A stretch of 64,000 nt of DNA from Veillonellaceae bacterium (GCA_900766245.1 CAAFUR010000029.1:66870-130869), one strand, 5' to 3'; shown: positions 45,984 to 55,435, counted from the first letter of the stretch. Numbers and translations are program-made. Notes: a model not told the origin generated them from the letters alone.

Positions 45984-46361
45984 TTACTTGTCCGCATCAG
46001 GTGCTGTGACAGCAATATGTTTACCTTTACCACCTTCATTTTGTACACTGGTGATTGTGTACTCTCCCCCTTTAGGAGTTTTCACATGTTCTGTCAAATA
46101 CCCTTCTTTGTACAATGTATCTACAGTCGGTACTGTATCCGTAGATTGTTCCATCATATACAGCTGTGCTGCGTTGGAAATCGTTGTGACATCCGATTTA
46201 ACTTTCGCTTCCTTCGCCTTGTTTGAGGCATTTAAAAATTGTGGCATTGCTAAGGATGCTAAAATGGCAATGACTGCCACCACAACCATTAATTCCACTA
46301 ATGTAAATCCATCTTGTTGCTTACGTTGTCGTAAGGACAAACGTTGTCGAAGTGCTTCCAT
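45984..46361 (-). CDS. Major type IV pilin / ComGC-like pilin
   Basis: 125 residues. A 17-residue basic leader (LRQRLSLRQRKQQDG) precedes the textbook type IV prepilin signal GFTLVELMVVVAVIAILASL with Glu at +5. The globular part is short (KAKEAKVKSDVTTISNAAQL then a small beta region), like ComGC or thin pilins. It is the best pilin candidate for the major subunit. Confidence 0.88.
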   Translation of the reverse strand: MEALRQRLSLRQRKQQDGFTLVELMVVVAVIAILASLAMPQFLNASNKAKEAKVKSDVTTISNAAQLYMMEQSTDTVPTVDTLYKEGYLTEHVKTPKGGEYTITSVQNEGGKGKHIAVTAPDADK

Positions 46362-46369
46362 ACTTCCTC

Positions 46370-47545
46370 CTATTGAATAGCTGAAATTGAATTAAACATC
46401 GGTAGCATTACTGCTACCACAAGTAAAGCGATTATACTGCCCATAATACTGAGCATAATAGGTTCTAATAATTGTTCTCCTCGTTTCACAGTCCGTTCCA
46501 AAATTCCTTTATAGTACGTATGCCCTTGATCTAACATACTTTCTAGGTCACCCGTTTCTTCTCCAATACGAAGCAAATCCCATACAAAAGAAGTTCCTAA
46601 TTGCACCTCTTCTAATGAATCCGTAAATCCATGCCCTTGAGATATACGTATTTTCACCTCTCTTTGCAAAGTGCTAGCCCAACGGTTGCCCCACAGCGAT
46701 TCTGTCATATCCAACAATTGCAACAAAGGTATCCCGCTTTTTAACAGTAGCTTCCAAATCTGACACATACGTACCAGCGTATACGCCATAAGCCATTCCC
46801 TTTTTGCCATACATAGCCAAACCTTACGATGTACGCTAAACTTCACAGATTCTCGTTGGTACAATTTCCACAACCCCATACCCAATGCTAGTAAAGCAAC
46901 CAAGAGATATACTCCTTTTTGTTGTAACCAAGTGCCCCCTGTAAAAAGCGCTGCTGTAAGAGGTGGTAATTCGATTTGCATGCTTTCGAAAACAGATTTA
47001 AATTGAGGTAAAATAAACCCTACTGCTACCCCTACAAATATCATCATCAGTGCTACCAAAAAAGAAGGATACGTAATGGCTGATACCAATTGTTGTCGCA
47101 ATCGGTGCTCCTCTTCATACATGCTTTGAATCATACCTAAGGATTCCACTAAGGTTCCTGATGCTTCACCCGCTTCCAGTATAGTTGTAACAATGACAGG
47201 GCAATGGTACTTGGCTAAACTTTTTGACAATGCCATACCACGTCCTACATCTTCACGAATATCTTCATAGGGGATAGTAGATCCTTTCGTATTGGTCATC
47301 ATATCTAAGGCTTTTCGTAACGATATACCTGCACCCAACAACATATGCAATCGATAGGCAAAGTGAATCATATGAGCTGTTTTCCATTGTTTCTTTTTTT
47401 CCTTCCCCACAACACATTCCAAGTGAATCGGCGTTATGGATTGATAGGCTAGCTTTGCCTGCACTTCTTCTTCTGAATCACCCCATACTTTGCCTGACAC
47501 TATTTTTTTGTCCGTCGAAAATCCTTCATAGGTATACCAACTCAT
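46370..47545 (-). CDS. Pilus assembly platform protein (PilC/GspF/ComGB)
   Basis: 391 residues with duplicated T2SSF domains. Each domain has the cytoplasmic helical bundle followed by membrane spans: FAYRLHMLLGAGISLRKAL and VRMCQIWKLLLKSGIPLLQLL start the two repeats, and GEASGTLVESLGMI and GEETGDLESMLDQG are the paired G-E-x-x-G motifs. It is the inner-membrane platform for pilus assembly. It lies 12 bp after the PilT-like gene. Confidence 0.92.
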   Translation of the reverse strand: MSWYTYEGFSTDKKIVSGKVWGDSEEEVQAKLAYQSITPIHLECVVGKEKKKQWKTAHMIHFAYRLHMLLGAGISLRKALDMMTNTKGSTIPYEDIREDVGRGMALSKSLAKYHCPVIVTTILEAGEASGTLVESLGMIQSMYEEEHRLRQQLVSAITYPSFLVALMMIFVGVAVGFILPQFKSVFESMQIELPPLTAALFTGGTWLQQKGVYLLVALLALGMGLWKLYQRESVKFSVHRKVWLCMAKREWLMAYTLVRMCQIWKLLLKSGIPLLQLLDMTESLWGNRWASTLQREVKIRISQGHGFTDSLEEVQLGTSFVWDLLRIGEETGDLESMLDQGHTYYKGILERTVKRGEQLLEPIMLSIMGSIIALLVVAVMLPMFNSISAIQ

Positions 47546-47557
47546 AGATGTTCTCCA

Positions 47558-48550
47558 CTAATTTACCTGTAATACAGACTCTAATACTGGCGATGAACCA
47601 TAGATAGCCCGCAACTCAGCGACTGCCATTTCCAATGTTTTCATCGGTCTTTGCGTTTCTTGCAAGGATACAATTTGCGGCTCCTTTCGTTGCCGTATCA
47701 AATTTGCCACTGCTGGGGTATTAATCAAAATATCTCGCACCGGTATAAATCTATCATCGATAACAACCAGTCGTTGGCAGATGACAGCTCGTAATATCTG
47801 TGAAAGCTGCGTCCGCACTTCTTCTTGTTGATGTGCTGGAAACATCGAAATCATCCGGTTTATTGACATGGTAGCACGTTGCGTGTGTAAGGTAGCAAAT
47901 ACGAGATGTCCCGTTTCTGCCGCATGTAATGCTGCTTCCAAGGTTTCCCTATCCCGTACCTCACCGATTAAAATCACATCTGGATCTTCTCGCAACGCAT
48001 CTCGGATACCGTCCGCCATATGATGAAAGTGTGTATGCAATTCCCGTTGATGTATCAAGGACAGTTGATGGTCTAAGACATATTCAATGGGATCTTCTAA
48101 CGTAATAATATGACGGCGCATACTTTCATTGATATGCATTAAACAAGAGGTAAGAGTGTAAGATTTTCCTGAACCAGTGGCACCAGCGATGATAACCAGC
48201 CCCTCTTTAAAAGAAGAGATACGGCGCAATAAATTGCCCTCTTCCGAAGTGTCTAGCCCTGTTTTTGGTGGATACAAAATACGCAAGGTACCGCCCCAAC
48301 CAGAACGCCAACGGAATAGATGCACTCGAATGCGTAAGCCTTCAAAGGTCATGGCTCCATCATAGGACATCATAGTATCCGATATGGTAGGTACTTGGTC
48401 GGTTAGAAACGTTAGCATGTCTTCATCAGATAATTCGTATTCCGTAGGTACTACATCCATGCCTAAGCGCCAAAAGACAGTACCACTTTGTACATGAATA
48501 TCTGTGGCTCCTCGCTTAATAGCTTCGTGCAATACCTGTGACAAAATCAT
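47558..48550 (-). CDS. Pilus retraction ATPase, PilT-like
   Basis: 330 residues. Walker A GATGSGKSYTL, Asp box TLEDPIEYVL, Walker B DVILIGEVRDRETLEAALHA, His box ATLHTQRA, and a C-terminal AVANLIRQRK that matches the AIRNLIRE hallmark of PilT. PilT powers retraction, needed for twitching and DNA uptake. It overlaps the assembly ATPase gene as ATGA. Confidence 0.85.
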   Translation of the reverse strand: MILSQVLHEAIKRGATDIHVQSGTVFWRLGMDVVPTEYELSDEDMLTFLTDQVPTISDTMMSYDGAMTFEGLRIRVHLFRWRSGWGGTLRILYPPKTGLDTSEEGNLLRRISSFKEGLVIIAGATGSGKSYTLTSCLMHINESMRRHIITLEDPIEYVLDHQLSLIHQRELHTHFHHMADGIRDALREDPDVILIGEVRDRETLEAALHAAETGHLVFATLHTQRATMSINRMISMFPAHQQEEVRTQLSQILRAVICQRLVVIDDRFIPVRDILINTPAVANLIRQRKEPQIVSLQETQRPMKTLEMAVAELRAIYGSSPVLESVLQVN

Positions 48551-49560
48551 AGTACTACCCCCACACGACGAACTTCCTCATCCGTAGTCAACCCTTCCTC
48601 GATGGCTCGACGTGCAGACTCTTCTAAAGAACAAAGTAAGTAGGAATCTAACTGTTGCCAATGGCAATCATAATTTGGAATGGCTAGTAACTCATACAAT
48701 CCACAGCGACCATGATACGCTCCATCTACTAGAGTGCGCACCAATCGTTGCGAGATAACACCAGTCAAAGTGGCACGCACTAGATACTCTTCCACCCCCA
48801 TATCCACCAATCGTTCCACTACGCCTAGGGCATGGTTTGTATGAATTGTGGATAGCACCCGATGCCCTGTGAGTGCTGCCTGTACCGCTAACTGTGCTGT
48901 TTCTTGATCGCGAATTTCACCAACCACTATGGTATCTGGGTCATGCCGTAAAATAGCACGCAATCCCTTACTGAAAGTCATACCAATCTGTGGCTGTACA
49001 CCAATTTGAACAGCTTTTTCTACGATACGTTCCACTGGATGCTCCAAGGTAATAATTTGTTCCTCTTCTCCATTAAGTTCTTGCAATAATGCATACAAGG
49101 TAGAACTTTTACCAGACCCTGTGGGCCCACACACAAGCAGTAACCCATGTGGGCGTGCCAATAGCCTGCGCACCTCTGCACTAATATGATCCGGCATGCC
49201 TAATTCTTCTAAAGATTTTATCTGCTCATCATGCCAAAAGAGACGGCATACAAGACTTTCACCATACACGGACGGCAAGGAAGACATACGTATCGTTCCT
49301 GCGTGATTTCCATGAGTCCACACATACCGCCCATCTTGGGGCAATCTTTTTTCACTAATATCTAAAGACCCTAACACTTTCAAACGATTCATCACTTGCT
49401 CACCTCCTGGCATGGGAATCCGAGCTATCTCTTGCAAACGACCATCCAAGCGGAATCGTACTTGCACCTCTTTTTCTAAGGTATCAAAATGCATATCACT
49501 GGCTCCACTTTCATAAGCACGCTGAAAGAAATGATCCAGCTCAATCTCCACATGGTACAT
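48547..49560 (-). CDS. Short pilus assembly ATPase (PilB/ComGA-like)
   Basis: 337 residues, near the size of ComGA and much shorter than PilB because the N-terminal MshEN domain is missing. N2 domain: SDMHFDTLEKEVQVRFRLDG. Walker A CGPTGSGKSSTLYALL, Asp box TLEHPVERI, Walker B DTIVVGEIRDQETAQLAVQA, His box STIHTNHALG. The zinc tetracysteine of PilB is also lacking. It is the first gene of the pilus operon with AAGGAGGTG upstream. Confidence 0.87.
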   Translation of the reverse strand: MYHVEIELDHFFQRAYESGASDMHFDTLEKEVQVRFRLDGRLQEIARIPMPGGEQVMNRLKVLGSLDISEKRLPQDGRYVWTHGNHAGTIRMSSLPSVYGESLVCRLFWHDEQIKSLEELGMPDHISAEVRRLLARPHGLLLVCGPTGSGKSSTLYALLQELNGEEEQIITLEHPVERIVEKAVQIGVQPQIGMTFSKGLRAILRHDPDTIVVGEIRDQETAQLAVQAALTGHRVLSTIHTNHALGVVERLVDMGVEEYLVRATLTGVISQRLVRTLVDGAYHGRCGLYELLAIPNYDCHWQQLDSYLLCSLEESARRAIEEGLTTDEEVRRVGVVL

Positions 49561-49632
49561 AATGTCACCTCCTTTACTTGTGTACTTAGAATTTCTCTAT
49601 GCACCCTCTAAAATCCTAGAAAACACTCCTAC

Positions 49633-49648
49633 CAGTCAACCTTGACTG
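49633..49648. promoter_or_regulatory. Palindrome CAGTCAA-CC-TTGACTG upstream of the pilus operon
   Basis: A perfect 7-2-7 inverted repeat 70-90 bp before the pilB-like start. On the minus strand its right arm supplies a TTGACT that could be a -35 box, though no good -10 follows at 17 bp. It may be an operator for the pilus operon. Confidence 0.35.
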
Positions 49649-49735
49649 CTAGTGCTATTTTAGAAGATATTAATCAAATACTCTTGTCATTAACAATTGG
49701 TTTAGACTAAGTTAATATGTACATATATAGAAAAA

Positions 49736-49787
49736 GTAACCATACTTTTGCGAGAGCCATATCGAGAGATATGGCTCTTATTTTTTT
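49736..49787 (+). ncRNA. Candidate short plus-strand RNA ending in an orphan terminator
   Basis: A strong terminator stands on the plus strand: AGAGCCATATC (49753-49763), GNRA-type loop GAGA, GATATGGCTCT (49768-49778), then seven T. No plus-strand gene lies upstream. A weak promoter (TTTAGA at 49701, 17-bp spacer, TATATA at 49724) would start a roughly 50-nt RNA whose 5' end may form a small AAAAGT/ACTTTT hairpin. It could instead be a barrier to antisense transcription. The rest of the 360-bp gap contains the palindrome above and the next terminator. Confidence 0.4.
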
Positions 49788-49830
49788 ACTTTTTGAAAAT
49801 ATTGAGAGTCGAATATCAATGATAAACTAA

Positions 49831-49874
49831 AAGGGCTGTAACAAAATGTAAATCTACATTTTGTTACAGCCCTT
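49831..49874 (-). terminator. Terminator after the SGNH acyltransferase gene
   Basis: A perfect 20-bp inverted repeat starting AAGGGCTGTAAC with a four-base loop. On the minus strand it continues into TTTAGTTT. It lies about 45 bp past the acyltransferase stop. Confidence 0.8.
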
Positions 49875-49919
49875 GTATATTGGCATTTATAGCTAATCCA
49901 CTTATCTCAGGATACGTGT

Positions 49920-51803
49920 TTAGCGCTTTTTCTGTTTTGTATTTGTATCTCCTTGTTGGAGCAATACTTTTTTCACTTCATCATGGATGAATTTAGAGTA
50001 TTCTTTCACCCCTGTATCATTCGGATGGATGCCATCATCTCCGAGCCAATCTCGATGTTTCGATGCTAGGCTAGCCCAGTCGATGATATGTACATTCGGA
50101 TGTTCTTTGGCAAGCTTAGTTAAGTACGCATTGTTGGCCTCAATCCACTGGATACCTGGCGCATAATTGTTAATCCAGAAAATCTGACGATTTGAACCTA
50201 AATACTGCACCAATGCTTTTGTTTCATCTTCATAGTACCCTGTGATAGGACCATTGGTACCAAGACCAATGAGGACCGCATTTCCTAGTTGCTGGTTTGC
50301 ATCCATTTGTTTCGCAATCCCTAAACCTGCTCCTACATAGCGAGATACTTTAGCATCAATTTGGATACCTGCAAAGTCTTGTCGCAATGCATGAGCGGAG
50401 CCAAGCATGACGGAATCACCAATGGCTGCCATATGCACCATATCTTGTGGATCGCTGACAGTAGACAAATCGATCACCTTCGCATTTTCTGCAGCTTGGG
50501 TTTCTGCATTCTTCGCCAATCGCACTTGTAACTCTGTCACGTCTTGTTGCTTCTCTGCAGGTGCTGTAGCGAAAGCATACACACCTAGGACAATACAAAC
50601 AGTCCCAACGATAGATAGCACTTTCACATAGTAGGAACGAATGACATCCACAATGGCACGAACACTGTCTTGACGGACACACCAATTCGTCACCGCTTCA
50701 GACCAAAGTGTAAGACCAATGATAACCAGCACTAAGACCAAATAATAGGCAATGGGTGATGCAAAATAGTCCATAAGCCCCATATGTTCAAAAAGGTAAA
50801 TCATTGGGTATTGCCATAAAAACAATCCATAACTATGTTTACCTAACCATGCTAGAACAGGCATATCCACCAATTTTCCAAGTGGCGCATTGGGATGTTC
50901 TACTAACCACACCATGAAACCAAATAAGCAAGTAAATGCTACCATACCATAGGTGTAAAGAGAAGGACTTTGTCCATCTAAATAGATATATCCTACTACG
51001 GTGGCAATGATGCCTGCCAATAGGAATATACTGCTGATGACATTTCCTTTCATAGTGCCCAACGGATATAGTTTTTGTTCACTCCGATGCAATCCCAAAA
51101 AGGCGCCCAATAACAAAGCGAATAGCCGCGTATCTGTACCGTAATAAAAACGAGATACGTCCATGCCCTCTGTATATAGTAGTGGCATAATGAGAGAGGA
51201 TCCTAACGCCAATACTAGCATCCATACTAGACCGATGGTGTAACTCCACTGTTTTTTCAGTGCTACATAGGTCCAATATAAGATGGGCCAAATGACAATG
51301 TACTGGATTTCTACCCCCATAAACCACATATGGGTGAATGGCGATGTGTTCACTAAACGGGTGAAATAATCTGCATTTTGTGCGATTTGCCACCAGTTAT
51401 TATAGCCTAGCAAAATGGACATCACTTCTGGGCGTATGCCAGCTAGCTTGTCAGGTAACAGCAAATGCCACAGTCCTAAGATGACTGCCACCATCAACAC
51501 TAAGGGAATGAGAATCCGCTCCGCCCTACGCTGAAAGAATTTTGAAATGCTGTAATTTCCCAACTTCCATTGTTGATTGGTGGTGAAAGCTAATAAATAC
51601 CCCGATAATACAAAGAAAAGGGAAACCCCCATGAACCCGCCACTGGCTGCATGAGGAAATAGATGAAAAATCGTGACGCCTAGAATGGCTAAGCCTTTTA
51701 GCCCGTCAAGGCCTTTTACAAACTGACCTGGTTTGACTCCTATAATACGTTTTTTCTGTCTGGAACCGAGCCCTTGATGCGGTTCTTCTAACTCTGGTGG
51801 CAT
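49920..51803 (-). CDS. Membrane O-acyltransferase with C-terminal SGNH domain (OatA-like)
   Basis: 627 residues. Acyltransferase-3 domain with about ten spans (35-400): opening LDGLKGLAILGVTIFHLFPH and SLFFVLSGYLL. After a last span and a Gln/Glu-rich linker, a periplasmic SGNH hydrolase domain has AAIGDSVMLGSA (block I), LIGLGTNGPI and DGIHPNDTG (Asp-His of block V). OatA proteins O-acetylate peptidoglycan; related proteins acylate LPS or polysaccharide, so the acceptor is not certain. AAGGGA precedes the ATG. Confidence 0.85.
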   Translation of the reverse strand: MPPELEEPHQGLGSRQKKRIIGVKPGQFVKGLDGLKGLAILGVTIFHLFPHAASGGFMGVSLFFVLSGYLLAFTTNQQWKLGNYSISKFFQRRAERILIPLVLMVAVILGLWHLLLPDKLAGIRPEVMSILLGYNNWWQIAQNADYFTRLVNTSPFTHMWFMGVEIQYIVIWPILYWTYVALKKQWSYTIGLVWMLVLALGSSLIMPLLYTEGMDVSRFYYGTDTRLFALLLGAFLGLHRSEQKLYPLGTMKGNVISSIFLLAGIIATVVGYIYLDGQSPSLYTYGMVAFTCLFGFMVWLVEHPNAPLGKLVDMPVLAWLGKHSYGLFLWQYPMIYLFEHMGLMDYFASPIAYYLVLVLVIIGLTLWSEAVTNWCVRQDSVRAIVDVIRSYYVKVLSIVGTVCIVLGVYAFATAPAEKQQDVTELQVRLAKNAETQAAENAKVIDLSTVSDPQDMVHMAAIGDSVMLGSAHALRQDFAGIQIDAKVSRYVGAGLGIAKQMDANQQLGNAVLIGLGTNGPITGYYEDETKALVQYLGSNRQIFWINNYAPGIQWIEANNAYLTKLAKEHPNVHIIDWASLASKHRDWLGDDGIHPNDTGVKEYSKFIHDEVKKVLLQQGDTNTKQKKR

Positions 51804-51927
51804 ACTGTGTCTTCCCTTCTACATGAAATGTTATATAGTACATCATTTGATACGTAATATACATTATAACATAGAGAATGGGCACTGCGTAGAGTAAATT
51901 TTAAGAATAGTAAGCACTTTCTTATTG

Positions 51928-51963
51928 CAAAAAAAAGCAACAGAATTTTCATATCCTGTTGCT
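51928..51963 (-). terminator. Terminator after the GT2 gene
   Basis: The minus strand has AGCAACAG pairing with CTGTTGCT around a 13-base loop, followed by eight T. Confidence 0.85.
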
Positions 51964-51974
51964 CTTATCATAGT

Positions 51975-53243
51975 TTATTCTTTTGTTTTTCGACTGGTAT
52001 CGCCCATACGGGTTAGTTTCACTTCCCCTAATGCTACCCCACGGGTATGTTGTGTATGGGACCATACTTTATCATGGCGATTCAAATATCCAAGGAACGT
52101 AACTGGTACCCAAGAATAAATGAATAATGGATACAATAGATAATACAACCACACTTTTGGTGGCACTTTAATTTGTGCTAGCACAATGAGTGGAAATAAA
52201 TATTGTCCAATACCAATAATCTGCCATACCTGTACTGGCAAGATTTGGTAGATAATATTCGTATACAACGGCACGATGCCATTGATATAGGTCATAATAA
52301 TATAAAAGGCTGACAATAACAAGAAATAGGGCTGTGTAATCTGTACAATTCCATCTAGAATCGTCCATTTCCCTTTCTTAATACCTTGCACAAAGAGTTT
52401 CGGAATATACCGTTCTCCTGTATCAAAATGGCCTTGGGCCCAACGTTTTCGCTGATTCCAAGACTGCATAAAAGTCAATGGTTTCTCATCATAGACGATG
52501 GCATTGTGCGCCCAGGTTGTTTTTACCCCATGGATCAACAGTTTCAAAGAAAATTCCATATCTTCTGTCAAGCTATTACAAGACCAACCATAGTCACGGA
52601 TGATATCTGTGCGAATACACATACCTGTACCACCCAAGGCTGTGGAAAGTCCCAAGTTATATTTCGCCAAGTGCCACATATGATTGACCATCCAAAAGGC
52701 AATGGCAAAGGTACCAGCCACCCATGTATCGGTTGGATTCTTCGCATTCAAGTACCCTTGAATCACTGGTTCCCCTTTTTCCAAATGACGATTCATTTCA
52801 TAGAGGAAATGAGGATGCACTAGATTATCCGCATCAAAAATTACGAATGCATCATACTTGCGTTCCATGGCGAATACTTTGTCAAACATCCAGCCCATGG
52901 CATATCCTTTACCCACTTCTTCTGTGTTAAAGCGTTCATACACTTCAGCACCAGCTTCACGGGCAATCTTGGCGGTGTCATCTTTACAATTATCTGCCAC
53001 CACAAAGATATCATATAAGTGGCGAGGATAATCTAAGACTTGTAGATTATTCACCAATTGACCTATCACGGCACTTTCATTATGGGCACAGACAATAATA
53101 GCAAAGGAATGTTTCGGCGGACATTCTGTTTTATCACTTTTATGCCACATGCCACAGACCATCAACACAAAGTAATATAAGGTATAAAATACGATAATTA
53201 CCTGTATGGGAATCATAATTAGGTCAAACCAAACGTAATTCAT
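51975..53243 (-). CDS. Membrane family 2 glycosyltransferase (BcsA/IcaA-like)
   Basis: 422 residues. One N-terminal span, a cytosolic GT-A domain (about 45-280), then three or four C-terminal spans. Catalytic motifs of processive GT2 enzymes: IIVCAHNESAVI, DADN (D-x-D), SLTEDMEFS (TED) and QRKRWAQGH (Q-x-x-R-W). These suggest synthesis of a surface polysaccharide or a lipid-linked sugar. It lies 12 bp after pssA; the PE-synthesis neighbours suggest an envelope role. Confidence 0.85.
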   Translation of the reverse strand: MNYVWFDLIMIPIQVIIVFYTLYYFVLMVCGMWHKSDKTECPPKHSFAIIVCAHNESAVIGQLVNNLQVLDYPRHLYDIFVVADNCKDDTAKIAREAGAEVYERFNTEEVGKGYAMGWMFDKVFAMERKYDAFVIFDADNLVHPHFLYEMNRHLEKGEPVIQGYLNAKNPTDTWVAGTFAIAFWMVNHMWHLAKYNLGLSTALGGTGMCIRTDIIRDYGWSCNSLTEDMEFSLKLLIHGVKTTWAHNAIVYDEKPLTFMQSWNQRKRWAQGHFDTGERYIPKLFVQGIKKGKWTILDGIVQITQPYFLLLSAFYIIMTYINGIVPLYTNIIYQILPVQVWQIIGIGQYLFPLIVLAQIKVPPKVWLYYLLYPLFIYSWVPVTFLGYLNRHDKVWSHTQHTRGVALGEVKLTRMGDTSRKTKE

Positions 53244-53255
53244 CCTAGTTCCTTC

Positions 53256-53927
53256 CTATTTACGAATGTTGTTGATGATAGTATTACTAATACCATATAC
53301 AGCATATAATACAAAAATCAATACCGGCCAAGAGCGATAATCCATCAATAGGCAAAATACGCCACAACCTACAGTAATACCTACGGCAATTGGTTGCACT
53401 GGATCGCTACCTTTCCCTTTGAAATCCGGATGATGCACATTGCTAACCATCAAGTAACCTACGAATATCATAGCTAACATCAACGCCACATCAGGAATAC
53501 GAACACCACTTAACACATAGGTAGCGGCCATACAACCTGCGGCAGGAATCGGTAACCCTTGGAAGTAACCATGTACTTCTTCTGTCATAATATTAAATCG
53601 TGCCAATCTAAAAGCCCCTAACACAGAGAATACCAACAATGGCACATAGCCTAACCAACCATAGTGATCTAGGCTCATCATATACAGCATAAAAGCTGGA
53701 GATACGCCAAAGCCGACTACATCGGCTAACGAATCTAATTCACGGCCAAAATCTCCAGAAACACCCAACGCACGAGCAATCCGTCCATCTAAGCCATCGG
53801 CTAATAAGGACAAAAGCACACATATGGCTGCTCCAGTAAAATTACCTGTAGCAGATAAACTAATGCCGATCACACCGAAGGCTAAATTTGCTGCTGTGCA
53901 AAGATTGGGAAATATAGACTTATTCAT
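53256..53927 (-). CDS. pssA: CDP-diacylglycerol-serine O-phosphatidyltransferase
   Basis: 223 residues with six or more hydrophobic spans. CDP-alcohol phosphotransferase motif in two pieces: LLADGLDGRIARALG and FGRELDSLADVVGFG. Makes phosphatidylserine from CDP-diacylglycerol and serine. It overlaps psd by 8 bp; the pair gives phosphatidylethanolamine. Confidence 0.95.
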   Translation of the reverse strand: MNKSIFPNLCTAANLAFGVIGISLSATGNFTGAAICVLLSLLADGLDGRIARALGVSGDFGRELDSLADVVGFGVSPAFMLYMMSLDHYGWLGYVPLLVFSVLGAFRLARFNIMTEEVHGYFQGLPIPAAGCMAATYVLSGVRIPDVALMLAMIFVGYLMVSNVHHPDFKGKGSDPVQPIAVGITVGCGVFCLLMDYRSWPVLIFVLYAVYGISNTIINNIRK

Positions 53928-54555
53928 CTTTCACCCTCCCAATAATCGTTTCTCCACCAACTACATGTTGCCCTTTTGTGACGCAAATCTCTACGTCTAA
54001 CGGAACAAATAGTTCTGTACAAGATCCGAATTTAATCATACCATACAAAGTACCTTGCTCCAAGGTATCTCCTACATCTGTCCAAGATATGATACGTCTA
54101 GCTAATAAGCCAGCAATTTGTGTTACCACAATCTCCATCTTGTCATTTTTAATGCTAATTGTATGACGTTCATTTTCATAGCCTACAGAATCTTTATAGG
54201 CTGGTAAAAAACGTCCTTCTGTATATTGACGAAATGTAATTTCACCTGCCATTGGCGCCCGATTCACATGGACATCAAAAACAGATAAAAAAATCGTGAC
54301 TTTTTTACATTGTTGATGTAAATATGTGTCCTCAAACACCTCTACTACTTCCATTACTTTCCCATCCGCTGGTGATACCAGAACCTTTGGATTATGGGGA
54401 ATACGGCGATTAGGATTTCTGAAAAAATAAGTAAAGAATAATGCCAGTACAAATGGTATAATTCCTAACCACCATGACAGAAAGTAGCCTACCAGTGCCG
54501 TCACAACAAGACAGGCACCAATCAAAGGATATCCTTCTTTAACAATCAAACCCAT
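53920..54555 (-). CDS. psd: Phosphatidylserine decarboxylase proenzyme
   Basis: 211 residues, the short soluble-type proenzyme with an N-terminal membrane hairpin. LVSPADGKVMEV and SVFDVHVNRAPMAG are family motifs; the self-cleavage and pyruvoyl site is in IKFGSCTELFVP (Gly-Ser). It converts phosphatidylserine to phosphatidylethanolamine, the source for phosphoethanolamine transferases. Confidence 0.95.
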   Translation of the reverse strand: MGLIVKEGYPLIGACLVVTALVGYFLSWWLGIIPFVLALFFTYFFRNPNRRIPHNPKVLVSPADGKVMEVVEVFEDTYLHQQCKKVTIFLSVFDVHVNRAPMAGEITFRQYTEGRFLPAYKDSVGYENERHTISIKNDKMEIVVTQIAGLLARRIISWTDVGDTLEQGTLYGMIKFGSCTELFVPLDVEICVTKGQHVVGGETIIGRVKDE

Positions 54556-54607
54556 ACTAAACCTCTCTTAACTAGTGATAGCTCCAACAAGATACGACTG
54601 TAGTGTA

Positions 54608-55336
54608 TCAATGTTTATGGCGCCATACAGTCCACATAAATTTAGGCAATGCTAACATACGAATGATACGTTTCGGTTGCAATGCCAATCGATATAACCA
54701 CTCTAAACGGTTTTCTTGCATCCATAGAGGAGCTCGTTTTAACATGCCCGCTAATACATCGAAAGAACCGCCTACTCCCATGGCTACTACACCATCTAAA
54801 TGGGCTAATTTATCTTGAATCCAAAACTCTTGTTTCGGCACCCCAAAGGCAACAAACACTAATTGAGCGCCACTACGTTGAATCTCATCAAGAATGTCTA
54901 CTTCTTCTTCCGCTGTGAAATATCCAGAATGATATCCCACTACCGGTAATTCTCCAAGTTCTGCTGTCATATTTTCGATAGCTTTTTTGACAACACCCTC
55001 AGCTCCACCTAAGCAGTATATCTTAATATTATGTGCTTTAGCTGCCTTCAATAACTGTTGCAATAGGTCACAACCTGTCACTCGTTCTGGAAAACGCTGT
55101 CCCTGTTGCTCAGCTGCCCATAAAGCACCTGCTCCATCAGGTACAACAAGATCCGCTTGTTGCAGAACCTCTAACAATCTTTGATCATCCTGTGCCATCA
55201 TAATCATTTCTGCATTGGCTGTTGCCACCATATGTAATTTTGGCTGTCCCACTAATGAAAGCACTCTATCTACGGCTTCCGTCATCGTTACCACATCAAT
55301 TGGGACGGATAACACATGTATTTGATTCTGCACCAT
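54608..55336 (-). CDS. WecG/TagA/CpsF-family glycosyltransferase
   Basis: 242 residues. Typical sequence blocks: PIDVVTMTEAVDRV, VVPDGAGALWAAE (with the D-G of the UDP-sugar site), VFVAFGVPKQEFW and GGSFDVLAGMLKRAP followed by LEWLYRL. Members transfer N-acetylmannosamine or related sugars to lipid-linked intermediates (TagA in teichoic acid, WecG in enterobacterial common antigen). In a diderm Firmicute the product is unclear. Confidence 0.9.
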   Translation of the reverse strand: MVQNQIHVLSVPIDVVTMTEAVDRVLSLVGQPKLHMVATANAEMIMMAQDDQRLLEVLQQADLVVPDGAGALWAAEQQGQRFPERVTGCDLLQQLLKAAKAHNIKIYCLGGAEGVVKKAIENMTAELGELPVVGYHSGYFTAEEEVDILDEIQRSGAQLVFVAFGVPKQEFWIQDKLAHLDGVVAMGVGGSFDVLAGMLKRAPLWMQENRLEWLYRLALQPKRIIRMLALPKFMWTVWRHKH

Positions 55337-55435
55337 TCACCTCATCTACTCCAGTATGTAAACAAGAAGGACAGGACATATGAAAGAGCCTACACCCTAT
55401 CATAGACCTATCCTTCTGGTAGGTAATTTTCCTAA

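Noticed and set aside
55400..55432. ACCTATCC/GGTAGGT hairpin after the tautomerase gene
   Set aside because: Stem has a bulge and no T-run on the minus strand, so it cannot be supported as a terminator.
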